In this document: positions 1 to 9,246 of the stretch, one piece after another
Layout: the number at the start of each line of letters is the position of its first letter
Position numbering within the stretch: the stretch's first letter is position 1
Origin: Poriferisodalis sp965262965
Lineage (GTDB): Bacteria; Actinomycetota; Acidimicrobiia; Acidimicrobiales; Poriferisodalaceae
Length of the DNA: 64,000 nt
Assembly (NCBI RefSeq): GCF_965262965.1
Contig: NZ_OZ253573.1
Location: forward strand, 1,426,001 to 1,490,000
Reading direction: 5' to 3'
The notes under the pieces: model-generated
What the model was told of the DNA's origin: nothing
The model's input: only the letters and a program-made list of their open reading frames with translations
Database searches by the model: none
Made by a program: the position numbers and the translations under genes

Positions 1-438
1 ATCGAGTCGCGCAAGCGGGAGCACTCACGCAAACCTGACGAGCAGTACGGAGTGATCGAGTCTTGCTCCCCCGGTCCTTACTTAGAGCTGTTCGCTCGAT
101 ACCCGCGCCCGGGCTGGTCCGCTTGGGGTGATGAAGCCTCCCCCACCACGACGCCACGTGGCCGCGTCCACCCCGGATATCGACCCCCGGGCCAAGTACA
201 GCCGCTGGTTCCCAACCAGGAGCAACTGCTCCTCGCAGATTGAGCGATCAACCTCGCTGTCCTAAGTCAAGTCGCGCCGTTGCGCCACTCGCCTCGCGCT
301 GCCGCCTAGGAGGGTGGTCGGCAATTGGGGTGTGGTGTGTGTTGTTTGTTGAGCGTGCGCGGTTGTCTGGTCGGTGGTTCGGGGTGGGTTAGGCGCGGGT
401 GTTCTGCGTGATGATGCCCAGGCACATCGTCGGTCGGG
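1..438. other. Intergenic, no supported gene
   Basis: Only short open frames lie here, none with a convincing ribosome binding site or recognisable product. The stretch ends at the left inverted repeat of the first IS3-like element. I see no RNA gene or repeat in it. Confidence 0.6.
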
Positions 439-529
439 TGGGTTGCGTCTGACTTCGCGCGACAGGTTCTGAGTTTTTTCAAGCAGCGTCGGGCGGGGTT
501 TGCGGTCTCAGGGCAGGAGGCTGCGGCTG

Positions 530-859
530 ATGGGCTCGCAGGAAAGAAAATCGAAGACGCTGTTGACAGCAGAGCAGAAGTACGACTTGTGGGTGCGGAT
601 GCTCGCCGGGCAGGTCACCCAGGCCCAGGCGGCCGCGGAGGCGGGCGTGGACCGGTCGGTGATCAGCGGGCTGCGCGCTGTTGCACGCGACGGCGCGATT
701 GCGGCTTTGGGTTCCTCGAGGCCGGGCCGGCCTCGGCGATCGCGTGCCGAGGCGACCGAGGCGGCGGCTTTGCGCGCGGAGGTGGAGCGGCTCGGCCGCA
801 CGGTGGTCGAGCAGGCAGTCGAGCTGGCGGTGCTGCGGGGAAAAACGGGTTGGGGATGA
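530..859 (+). CDS. IS-A OrfA, helix-turn-helix transposase subunit
   Basis: This 109-residue protein is the DNA-binding half of the IS-A transposase. It has an N-terminal helix-turn-helix (around TQAQAAAEAGVDRSVIS) and a C-terminal heptad-like leucine segment ending VLRGKTGWG. The ATG at 530 is preferred over the one at 500 because AGGAGG sits 9 nt upstream at 515-520. Its TGA overlaps the orfB ATG as ATGA (856-859), so orfB would normally be translationally coupled. Confidence 0.8.
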   Translation: MGSQERKSKTLLTAEQKYDLWVRMLAGQVTQAQAAAEAGVDRSVISGLRAVARDGAIAALGSSRPGRPRRSRAEATEAAALRAEVERLGRTVVEQAVELAVLRGKTGWG

Positions 860-1861
860 GCGGTCCTGTCCCCGCCCGCGTCGGCGGGCTGGACGCTGGG
901 CCGGGTGTGCATGGTGCTGGGCCTCGATCGGCGCAGGGCGTGGCGCTGGGCGCAGCGCCGCGCCGAGGGGGCACTCGACGACGCCCGCCCCGGCGGGCGG
1001 CCTGTGCATGGGCTGCTGGGCTGGGAACGCGACGAGATCGTGGCGCTGTTCGCCGAATGGGGCGACACCGACCGGTCCCATCGCAAGCTCGCCCACCGCG
1101 GCTCGTATCTGGGCCGGGTGTGGGTGTCGCCTTCGAGCGTGGACCGCGTTCTCGCAGGCCACGGCCTCGCCCTGGCGGGCACGCCGCGCCCGAAGCGAGC
1201 AGCGCGCACGCCGTGGCCGGCGTGGTGCGAGTGGCGGCCCAACCAGCTGTGGTGCTGGGACGGCACCCAGTTCCCCGCATGCAAATCGGCCAAGCACGCC
1301 TACGCGATCGTCGATGTCGTGTCCCGCAAATGGATCGCCACCCACCTCACCCCAGCACCGGACTCGGTCGCCGCCAGAGTCCTGTTCGCCGAAGCGCTCC
1401 ACAACGAAGGACTCCTCACCGCAGAGCTCGCCGCCCGCCTGGCGGACCCCGACGCCGAACCGCCCCGCAGCGACGACATCCCGCTGCTGCTCGCCGTGTC
1501 CGACAACGGCCCCGAGATGCGCGCCGGCGACACCGCCCGATTCATGGCCCTCTGCTCGATCGCCCAGCACTTCGGGAGGCCCTCCACGCCCACCGACCAA
1601 GCCTGGATCGAGTCCCTGTTCGCACACGTCAAGACCGAGCACCCCCACCTCGAAACGCTCACCGACCCCGCCGACCTCGCCCGAGAGCTCGAACGCGTCC
1701 GCAGCCACCACAACACCATGCGGCTGCACGAAGCCATCGGATACGTCACCCCCCACGACGAGCACACCGGCAACGGCGACCAGATCCGCGCAGCACGCCG
1801 AGCCGGACTCCAACGAGCCGACGCCCAACGACGCTCCTGGCACCGAAACCGACCACTGCCA
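856..1861 (+). pseudogene. IS-A OrfB transposase, copy 1, frameshifted
   Basis: OrfB carries the integrase-type DDE core: D in WCWDGTQFP, D in SDNGPEM and E in QAWIESLFAHVK. Compared with the copy at 17001-18059, about 50 bp are missing right after the codons for RVGG. The loss lies between two GCGGG repeats and shifts the frame. The remaining DDE frame is therefore open only from about 905 (GTG) or 911 (ATG), in the same frame as orfA. The stop codon has also been lost to the IS-B insertion, so the frame runs on into IS-B. The catalytic part looks intact, but normal translation from 856 is broken. Confidence 0.75.
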
Positions 1862-1949
1862 TGTTGTGCGTCTGACTTTGCCGCGGAGGGTCCACCGAGG
1901 AATGAACCAAGTCTGATCGTGTTCTCGCTGACGCGTGAAGGAGCATCAG

Positions 1950-2273
1950 ATGACTGTCAGCGAGGGTCGGCGTCGACCGAAGAAGCTGTCCGCGGAGACG
2001 AAGTGGGAGATCTACTTGCAGGTCGCGGGCGGAGAGATCACCCAGGCCGACGCCGCCCGGAAGTGGGGGGTCGATGTGTCGACGATCATCTCCATCCGCC
2101 GGACGGTGAAGGACGCGGCGCTGGCTGCGCTGGCCCGCAAACCGGGTCGCCCGGCCACCGAACGGAACTGGGAGCTCGAAGCGGCCCGGGCAGAGATCGG
2201 TCAGCTCACCGAGGCGATCAAGGTCCAAGCGATCGAGTTGGCCATTGTCCGGGGAAAATCCGGCTGGGACTGA
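1950..2273 (+). CDS. IS-B OrfA, helix-turn-helix transposase subunit
   Basis: A 107-residue DNA-binding subunit with a helix-turn-helix (TQADAARKWGVDVSTIISI) and a C-terminal helix ending AIVRGKSGWD. It is laid out like IS-A OrfA but clearly divergent. The ATG at 1950 is chosen because AAGGAG lies 6 nt upstream. The stop TGA at 2271-2273 overlaps the first possible orfB codon at 2270, reproducing the coupled layout of IS-A. Confidence 0.8.
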   Translation: MTVSEGRRRPKKLSAETKWEIYLQVAGGEITQADAARKWGVDVSTIISIRRTVKDAALAALARKPGRPATERNWELEAARAEIGQLTEAIKVQAIELAIVRGKSGWD

Positions 2274-3331
2274 ACGGACCGGTCCCGGCGAGAGTCCCCG
2301 CCGAGGCCAAAGAGCTGGTCCTCAACACCGTCGACGACGCCGTTGCCGCCGGGTTCTGGCACACATGGGCCACCGGTGTGTGGCAGGTCTCCGACGACCG
2401 GGTGCACCGCTGGCGGGCCCGCCGACGCGAGCTGGGCACGCTCAGCGACCTCGCCCCGGGCGGCGCGCCGGTGCATGCGGTGCTGGCCGACGAAGTCGCG
2501 GAGGTCCTCGCTGTCGCTGAAGAGTGGGGACCGGTCGACCGGTCGCACCGCAAGCTCGCCCACCGCGGTTCCTATGTGGGCCGGGTGTGGGTGGCCCCCT
2601 CGACGTTTCGGCGCGTTCTGGCTGCCCACGGGCTTGTGCTGCCCGAACAGCCGCCGACACCACGGCGGCCCAAGACGCCGTGGCCCCACTGGCTGGTCTG
2701 GGAACCGAACAGGATCTGGATCTGGGACGTCACCCACTTCGGGCGGGCCCGGCGCTGCGTGTTCGCCATCGTCGACATGGTCTCCCGCTACTGGATCACC
2801 ACCCTGGTCTCGACCGAGGAGACCTCCACCCAAGTGCGCGTCATCTTCGACCAGGCGCTGCTAGCCCAAGATCTCGACGAGCTGCTCACCGACGACCGCC
2901 TCGATCTCGACATCGACGACCCCGACCGGCCGATCCTGCTCGCCGTGTCCGACAACGGCCCGGCCATGACCAGCCACGACACCCGCGCCTACATGGCGAT
3001 GATGGCCATCGCCCAACACCACGGCCGACCCCACACCCCCACCGACCAAGCCTGGATCGAGAGTTTCTTCGGGCACATCAAGCACGAATGGCCCCACCTC
3101 GACGAGATCACCGACCCGGCGTTGCTCGACACAGAGCTGGCACGCATCCGGATCGACTACAACGAAGTCCGGCTGCACGAAGCGCTCGGCTACGTCACCC
3201 CCGACGACGAACACCACCAACGAGGAGAACCGATCCGCGAGGCCCGCCGGCAAGGCCTCCAACGAGCCCGCACACGACGGCTCGACCACAACCGCCGGAC
3301 CACCACCAACAACCCCGAGAACACAGCATGA
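2270..3331 (+). CDS. IS-B OrfB, DDE transposase
   Basis: About 353 residues with a complete DDE core: D in WIWDVTHFG, D in SDNGPAM and E in QAWIESFFGHIK. There are 35 residues between the second D and the E, the classic IS3/retroviral-integrase spacing. The start is uncertain: the expected ATG is replaced by CTG at 2270, which overlaps the orfA stop, and there is no clear ATG or GTG nearby. Translation could instead enter from the IS-A OrfB frame, which is open through the junction. The protein looks complete to its C-terminus. Confidence 0.75.
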   Translation: MNGPVPARVPAEAKELVLNTVDDAVAAGFWHTWATGVWQVSDDRVHRWRARRRELGTLSDLAPGGAPVHAVLADEVAEVLAVAEEWGPVDRSHRKLAHRGSYVGRVWVAPSTFRRVLAAHGLVLPEQPPTPRRPKTPWPHWLVWEPNRIWIWDVTHFGRARRCVFAIVDMVSRYWITTLVSTEETSTQVRVIFDQALLAQDLDELLTDDRLDLDIDDPDRPILLAVSDNGPAMTSHDTRAYMAMMAIAQHHGRPHTPTDQAWIESFFGHIKHEWPHLDEITDPALLDTELARIRIDYNEVRLHEALGYVTPDDEHHQRGEPIREARRQGLQRARTRRLDHNRRTTTNNPENTA

Positions 3332-3463
3332 CTTGGTTCATTTCTCAGCCGATCTCCGCGGAAGACTCAGACACACCTCAGCCATGACCAACCAACCACC
3401 ACCGCCCACCCGCCGATGCGGCTTGAAAAAACCGGCGATCTGTCGCGAAGAGTCAGAAACACC

Positions 3464-4750
3464 TCATACCGGTGTGTGCCAGAGCTGCCAGCGGAGCTGT
3501 TTGGGTGCTGGGTTTGCGAGCGCGCCGGTGAGGCGCAGGGCTTGGAACCAGCTGACCAGTGCGAGGCTGATGACGCACAGAGCTGTCCAGGCTGCGTTGG
3601 CGGCCCAGGCGCGAAACGGCATCTTGTCGAGCCCGGAGTCCTTGAGCCTCGCGATGGTGTCTTCCACTTGGGCGTGGGCTCTCATGTCGGCGTCGAGGCG
3701 TGCGGGGTCGCCGGCGGCGTCGGTGAGGAACCCCCAGTAGCGCCAGTTGGGCGAGTCGAACAAGGTGCGCTGCGCGCCGGGGTGGCCCGGCTCGCGTCGC
3801 ACGATCAGCCGTGTGCGCGCAGGCCAGTGCGACAAGTCGACCGCTTCGGTGAGCTCGGTGACCTGGGCGCGTGCGCGGCGGTGGGCCTGGGAGCGAGCGC
3901 GACGCGACTGGGGACCCCCGACGGCGGGCTGCCAGCGGTCGGGATCGGTGCGCGCAGCCGCGATAGCGGCGGTGATCTGGGTGTTGTGGCGTGCGGTCAT
4001 GAAATACGTGATGTTGCGGTCCCTGCAGCCTTGGGCGATCAGCGCGGAGCACCCCGCGGAGTCGGTTCGCAGCCGCATCGGCTGTGCCGCTGCTGCGGGG
4101 TCGTCGCCGCGCCGGTGCCCTGCGGCAAACGCGTCGGGGAGCTGGCCGATCGAGCGGTCGAGCACTTCGAGATGATCCGCTATGTGGTTCGCGGCCGCGT
4201 TGCCCGCCCGCAGCTTGACCCACAGCGGCTCCCCGTCGCCGGTAGAGCACAGCATCGGACCGAACCCGTAGCCGCCCTTGTAATGAGGCGCCGCGCCGGC
4301 TTTGTTCTGCGAGTGGACCTCCACCAGCGTGGAATCGATGTCGAGCACCAACGGCCGTTCCCGATCGACGACCCGACCCGACCACGCCCGGGCGCGCACG
4401 GCCGCCGCGGCGTCCCACACCCCGTCGAGCCGGGCGTCGTCAATGCCCGTCAGCGTGCGATACGCCGTCGTTTGCGACGCGACCCGCCCGAACAGCGCCG
4501 GCTCGGCGCGCAGATGCTCGATATCGCTGCACGCGTCCCCGCCGCCGGCGAGCACCAGCGCCATCTGAGTCAGCACCGTGCCCCGATCATGAACCGGCGC
4601 TCGCTCGCCGCTATGCCCTACCGCCGCCGACAGCTCCCCGCCCAGCCCCAACGAGTCCGCGAAACCCCCCAGAACGAACAACCCGCCATACGACGCGACC
4701 TGCCCTCCGCCGCCTTCGAGACCCACATTTTCCACACTGCTAGCGTTCAC
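3464..4750 (-). CDS. IS1380-family transposase
   Basis: About 428 residues, close to the usual IS1380 length. The family core is visible: LVLDIDSTLVEVHSQNK, then a GADPHYKGGYGF-like segment (here AAPHYKGGYGFGPML), MRLRTDSAG, and a C-terminal DTIARLKDSGLDKMPFR. The start is uncertain; a GTG at 4750 with AAGAAGGG about 11 nt upstream is plausible. The stop lies within the last bases of IS-A, so the element abuts IS-A directly. The distal end near 4869 (CCTGATTTTTCATCGG on the minus strand) resembles IS1380 ends, but I cannot define a matching partner. A different IS1380 lies at 43401-45014. Confidence 0.8.
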   Translation of the reverse strand: MNASSVENVGLEGGGGQVASYGGLFVLGGFADSLGLGGELSAAVGHSGERAPVHDRGTVLTQMALVLAGGGDACSDIEHLRAEPALFGRVASQTTAYRTLTGIDDARLDGVWDAAAAVRARAWSGRVVDRERPLVLDIDSTLVEVHSQNKAGAAPHYKGGYGFGPMLCSTGDGEPLWVKLRAGNAAANHIADHLEVLDRSIGQLPDAFAAGHRRGDDPAAAAQPMRLRTDSAGCSALIAQGCRDRNITYFMTARHNTQITAAIAAARTDPDRWQPAVGGPQSRRARSQAHRRARAQVTELTEAVDLSHWPARTRLIVRREPGHPGAQRTLFDSPNWRYWGFLTDAAGDPARLDADMRAHAQVEDTIARLKDSGLDKMPFRAWAANAAWTALCVISLALVSWFQALRLTGALANPAPKQLRWQLWHTPV

Positions 4751-4877
4751 CTCGGAGATGCCCTTCTTTTCTGCACAATGCGTGCTGCGACAACACGTAT
4801 CGTTACAGGTCAGAAGGGCTTTTCCGCGGACGCGCACACCCACAACCACAACCCCGATGAAAAATCAGGGCTAGCGG

Positions 4878-5534
4878 TCAGTCGAGCGTGCGGGCGCAAA
4901 TGGCTACAGCCAGCACAGGACAACCGCCGCCGTCTCCACGGGTCAGCCGAGGCACGAGCTTGTCGAGGTTCGTCGTCGTCGTAGTGTTGAACTTAGTGGT
5001 CTCAGGTTGCAGCGCGACCGCTATCTCACGCAGGTCATCCTGTGTACGCGTGACGATCACTCCGGCATCCAGGAAACCGGCCTCGTGCATCGCCCGATAG
5101 GTGCCGATGTCACGATCGAGGTTGCCGTCTTTCGCATTCCACTCGACGTCAAGCGCGATCCGGCCCTTCATTCCGTCGACGAGATATCCGCGGTTCGTCA
5201 CGTTTGTCCGTTCCGTGGCGGACTTCCGCTCTCCGGCTGGTCGATAGGGCCGCCGCTCAGTGGTCAACGTGACCTCGGTGTCAAGTCGCGCTTCGCGCCA
5301 GCCGCGATCCTTGAAGTCATCCTCCAAGCGTCCCGTCAGTCCTGACTTGTTGCCTCCCGCAATCATCATCTCGGCGGCGGTCAGCCTGAACGCCGTCAGG
5401 ACGTCAATGAGATCTTGCCACTCCGTCGGATTCGTGGCCTTGACAATCACCGCGGCATTTCGTACCTCGGCCCATTCGTATCGGCGCAAGAGCGCAGCCG
5501 GCACAACGCTGCCGTAGCTCTGAGTGAGATCCAT
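4878..5534 (-). CDS. BglII/BstYI-like type II restriction endonuclease
   Basis: 218 residues, about the length of BstYI/BglII-type enzymes. The recognisable core runs from GYLVDGMKGRIALDVEWN through KDGNLDRDIGTYRAMHE to AGVIVTRTQDDL, the pattern of that family (acidic residues around the E-x-N position, then the DRD helix). Known members cut palindromic six-base GATC-centred sites; the specificity here cannot be read from sequence. The ATG at 5534 follows the stop of the upstream MBL gene by 11 bp, so the two may be co-transcribed. I found no cognate methyltransferase in the window, which is unusual for a live restriction enzyme. Recruited, decayed or domesticated are all possible. Confidence 0.7.
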   Translation of the reverse strand: MDLTQSYGSVVPAALLRRYEWAEVRNAAVIVKATNPTEWQDLIDVLTAFRLTAAEMMIAGGNKSGLTGRLEDDFKDRGWREARLDTEVTLTTERRPYRPAGERKSATERTNVTNRGYLVDGMKGRIALDVEWNAKDGNLDRDIGTYRAMHEAGFLDAGVIVTRTQDDLREIAVALQPETTKFNTTTTTNLDKLVPRLTRGDGGGCPVLAVAICARTLD

Positions 5535-5545
5535 GAGCCGCGCGT

Positions 5546-6421
5546 CTATGGGGCGAAGATCCAGGTGTTGGGCTTGTCGGCGGGCTCGATGTGGCCGGCT
5601 GTGCGACCGGCGAAGTGGGTGCCGATGACGAGACGGCCGTCGGCCCAGCGCGGGTAGGCGTCGAGGCGGGTTCTCGTCGAGGTGCCGTCGCGGCTGTAGT
5701 CGGCGGTCGAGGCGAGGTCGGGGTGAGCGAACTGGAGGGGGTGGTGGGTCATGTCGCCGGTGATCGTGGCTGTCTGGCCTGCCGATTCGATGATCACGCT
5801 GACGTGGCCCGGTGTGTGCCCCGGCGTCGACTCCAGCCACACCTCATCGTTGATGCGCTGATCGGGCGCGACGAGATCGGCGAGCCCGGCGTCCATCACA
5901 GGCTGCACCGAGTCCTCGAACACTGGCCCGTAGTCCTGAGGCTCGGTCCGCCAGTAGTCGTACTCGGTCTGCACGAACAGGTAGCGGGCATTGCGAAACG
6001 TCGGCACCCACTTGCCGTCGACGAGCCGAGTGTTCCAGCCGACATGATCCACATGCAGGTGCGTGCACACGACGACGTCTATCGACTCGGGCGTGAAGCC
6101 GGCCGCTTCGAGATCGGCCAGGAACGGCGTCGAGAGCTGCTCGAACGGCGGTGCCCCGGGGCGTGACTTGTCGTTGCCGACGCAGGTGTCCACCATGATC
6201 CGCATGCCCGCCGATTCGATGACCAGCGCATGCATGGACAGCCGCATGCGGCCGTCATCGGTGACGAAGTCGGGTCGCAGCCAGTCGTAGTTGTCGATCA
6301 CTTCGTCGGCGCCCGGCAGCAGAATGCTGAACGGCCAATGCACTTCGAGCTCTGTAATGCGGGTGATTTGGGCGTCGCCCACGGTCCAGCTGATCGGGGC
6401 AGATTTGTCAACGGTCGGCAT
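5546..6421 (-). CDS. MBL-fold metallohydrolase
   Basis: 291 residues with the metallo-beta-lactamase signature HLHVDHVGW (metal ligands H, H, D, H), a downstream PGHTPGHVS histidine motif, D in TITGDMTHH and a final H in GTHFAG. The arrangement suits lactonase or phosphodiesterase-like members that act on small esters; the substrate is unknown. The ATG at 6421 is preceded by GAGGAG about 8 nt upstream, which rejects the longer frame starting at 6517. It lies just upstream of the restriction endonuclease gene on the same strand. Confidence 0.85.
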   Translation of the reverse strand: MPTVDKSAPISWTVGDAQITRITELEVHWPFSILLPGADEVIDNYDWLRPDFVTDDGRMRLSMHALVIESAGMRIMVDTCVGNDKSRPGAPPFEQLSTPFLADLEAAGFTPESIDVVVCTHLHVDHVGWNTRLVDGKWVPTFRNARYLFVQTEYDYWRTEPQDYGPVFEDSVQPVMDAGLADLVAPDQRINDEVWLESTPGHTPGHVSVIIESAGQTATITGDMTHHPLQFAHPDLASTADYSRDGTSTRTRLDAYPRWADGRLVIGTHFAGRTAGHIEPADKPNTWIFAP

Positions 6422-6561
6422 CGCCGCATCTCCTCGTCGGGTCCGCGCAGGGTTTCGCGGGTCGGCACGCCACACTATTGCGGCACGTGGCCCTGCCGCC
6501 GGGGACGAGCGGGCCAACTCACAGCCGAGCCGAACGTCGATGAGCGCCGACAGCCACCACC

Positions 6562-7041
6562 ATGGACGACACGACCACGCAGCACTCCGACGCCGGCGAT
6601 GCAGGCTCCGGCGATGCCGCCAAGCACGAGCACACGCTCGATCGCGGCGAGCGGTTCCGCGCGGCGGCCATCGCGGCCGAGCTCGAAACGGGCGAGCGGG
6701 AACCCACCCGCCGCGGAGCCTGGCGTCAGTCGATCTTCCGCATGGTGCGCATGGGCATCGGGCTGGGCGTTGTGGTGCTCGGCATCATCATGATGCCGCT
6801 GCCCGGTCCCGGAATGCTGGTGGTCGCGGTGGGCCTGGCAATCTTGGCCCGGGACGTCGCGTGGGCCGATCGCCTGCTTCGGAAGGTGCGTGAGCGGCTG
6901 CCGTCAGATGCCGGCGGCAGGCTCCCCCGTTCCACCATCATCACGATGGTCGTGATCGCTGCCGCGGGTATTGCCGTATCGATCGCGTTCGCGGTCGGCG
7001 ATGTGAATCCGATCGACTACGTGCTGTTCTGGCGGAACTGA
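6562..7041 (+). CDS. PGPGW-family small membrane protein
   Basis: 159 residues. The N-terminal ~50 are charged and probably cytoplasmic. A first membrane segment (about residues 67-95) contains the MPLPGPGMLVVAVGLAILA motif of the PGPGW (TIGR02611-like) family, and a second segment lies near residues 125-147. The family is widespread in Actinomycetota and its function is unknown. It stands alone between the divergent MBL gene and the convergent fumarase gene. Confidence 0.8.
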   Translation: MDDTTTQHSDAGDAGSGDAAKHEHTLDRGERFRAAAIAAELETGEREPTRRGAWRQSIFRMVRMGIGLGVVVLGIIMMPLPGPGMLVVAVGLAILARDVAWADRLLRKVRERLPSDAGGRLPRSTIITMVVIAAAGIAVSIAFAVGDVNPIDYVLFWRN

Positions 7042-7057
7042 CTGAACCTGCCGGAGA

Positions 7058-8707
<1,650 letters not shown>

Positions 8708-8713
8708 GGCCTC

Positions 8714-8719
8714 ATGCTA
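8714..8719 (-). promoter_or_regulatory. Probable -10 box of fum, leaderless
   Basis: TAGCAT on the minus strand lies 6 nt before the ATG at 8707. With initiation about 7 nt downstream the message would start at or beside the start codon. Inferred from position and the recurrent pattern in this window. Confidence 0.5.
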
Positions 8720-8805
8720 CGGAACAGGCACCAATCCGCCGGAACGCAGCGGGCCCGCAGGTGCTTCGCGGCGGCGTTGTGCCGACGGATCTGTGACCAG
8801 GAGGC

Positions 8806-8811
8806 GACAAT
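8806..8811 (+). promoter_or_regulatory. Possible -10 box of the VOC gene
   Basis: GACAAT lies 6 nt before the GTG at 8818. The same hexamer and spacing precede prmA. It departs from TANNNT at the first base only. The AGGAGG nearby is too far from the GTG to be a typical ribosome binding site. Confidence 0.35.
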
Positions 8812-8817
8812 GGGGGC

Positions 8818-9207
8818 GTGGCAGGCATCGAGTCCATCAACGCGATCACACTTCGCACCGCCGACATGGCGGCGTCGGTTCCCTTCTACGAGGCGCTGGG
8901 CTTCGAGTTGAGCTACGGCGGACCCGACGCCCCGTTCAGCACGCTGCGCAGCGGACATTGCTTCGTCAATCTGATCCGGGTGTCCACGCCCGCAGAAGCA
9001 GAGACCGGCTGGGGCCGCGTGATCTTCCACGTCGACGACGTGGACGCGATCTACCAACGAGCGCTCGAGGCTGGCCTGGCTCCCCAAGCCGAGCCCCAAG
9101 ATGCTCCGTGGGGCGAGCGCATGTTCCCGATCTCGGATCCCTCGGGACACGATCTGAGCATTGCGAAGAGAATCCGCGCCTACGAACTGGACCATCCAGC
9201 CGTCTGA
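8818..9207 (+). CDS. VOC-family (glyoxalase/bleomycin-resistance fold) protein
   Basis: 129 residues, one VOC module with two beta-alpha-beta-beta-beta repeats. The first opens INAITLRTADMAASVPFYEALGFEL; the second contains WGRVIFHVDDVDAIYQRALE. It ends with an FPISDPSGHDL stretch typical of metal-binding VOC proteins. The ligand or reaction (isomerase, dioxygenase or resistance protein) cannot be assigned. The start is GTG. It lies between fumarase (divergent) and rarA (same strand, 39 bp away). Confidence 0.8.
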   Translation: MAGIESINAITLRTADMAASVPFYEALGFELSYGGPDAPFSTLRSGHCFVNLIRVSTPAEAETGWGRVIFHVDDVDAIYQRALEAGLAPQAEPQDAPWGERMFPISDPSGHDLSIAKRIRAYELDHPAV

Positions 9208-9234
9208 TCGACCGCGACATCACCGCCTGCCGCG

Positions 9235-9240
9235 TACCGT
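9235..9240 (+). promoter_or_regulatory. Probable -10 box of rarA, leaderless
   Basis: TACCGT lies 6 nt before the GTG start at 9247; there is no Shine-Dalgarno. Confidence 0.45.
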
Positions 9241-9246
9241 CGGGGT

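Larger units (their letters stand above)
1862..3380 (+). mobile_element. IS-B, IS3-like element nested in IS-A
   Basis: This 1519-bp element is bounded by imperfect inverted repeats of about 50 bp; both ends contain CCGCGGAG and, further in, AATGAACCAAGTC. A direct repeat GCCA lies at 1858-1861 and 3381-3384. Removing the element restores the IS-A sequence seen in the other copy (CACT, GCCA, TGACC). It holds orfA and orfB. The ends resemble those of IS-A, so the two are relatives. Partial copies lie at about 56785-57150 and 61646-62050. Confidence 0.9.
439..3466 (+). mobile_element. IS-A copy 1, IS3-like element split by IS-B
   Basis: The left end at 439 and the right end at 3466 are imperfect inverted repeats beginning TG and ending CA; both share a GCGACAG core and, further in, a TTTTTTCAAGC stretch. 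The element proper is 439-1861 plus 3385-3466, about 1.5 kb. IS-B occupies 1862-3380 with a GCCA duplication on each side. The second copy at 16922-18385 confirms which bases belong to IS-A. The TG...CA ends, the 4-bp duplication and the two-gene orfA/orfB layout fit the IS3 family. No target duplication is visible outside 439 and 3466, so the outer ends may have been rearranged. Confidence 0.8.

Noticed and set aside
52..243. 63-codon open frame near the window start
   Set aside because: No ribosome binding site, no homology that I recognise, Pro/Arg-rich like chance GC-rich frames.
479..1843. Long minus-strand open frames opposite the IS-A transposase
   Set aside because: Shadow frames produced by high GC; the plus-strand frames carry the HTH and DDE motifs.
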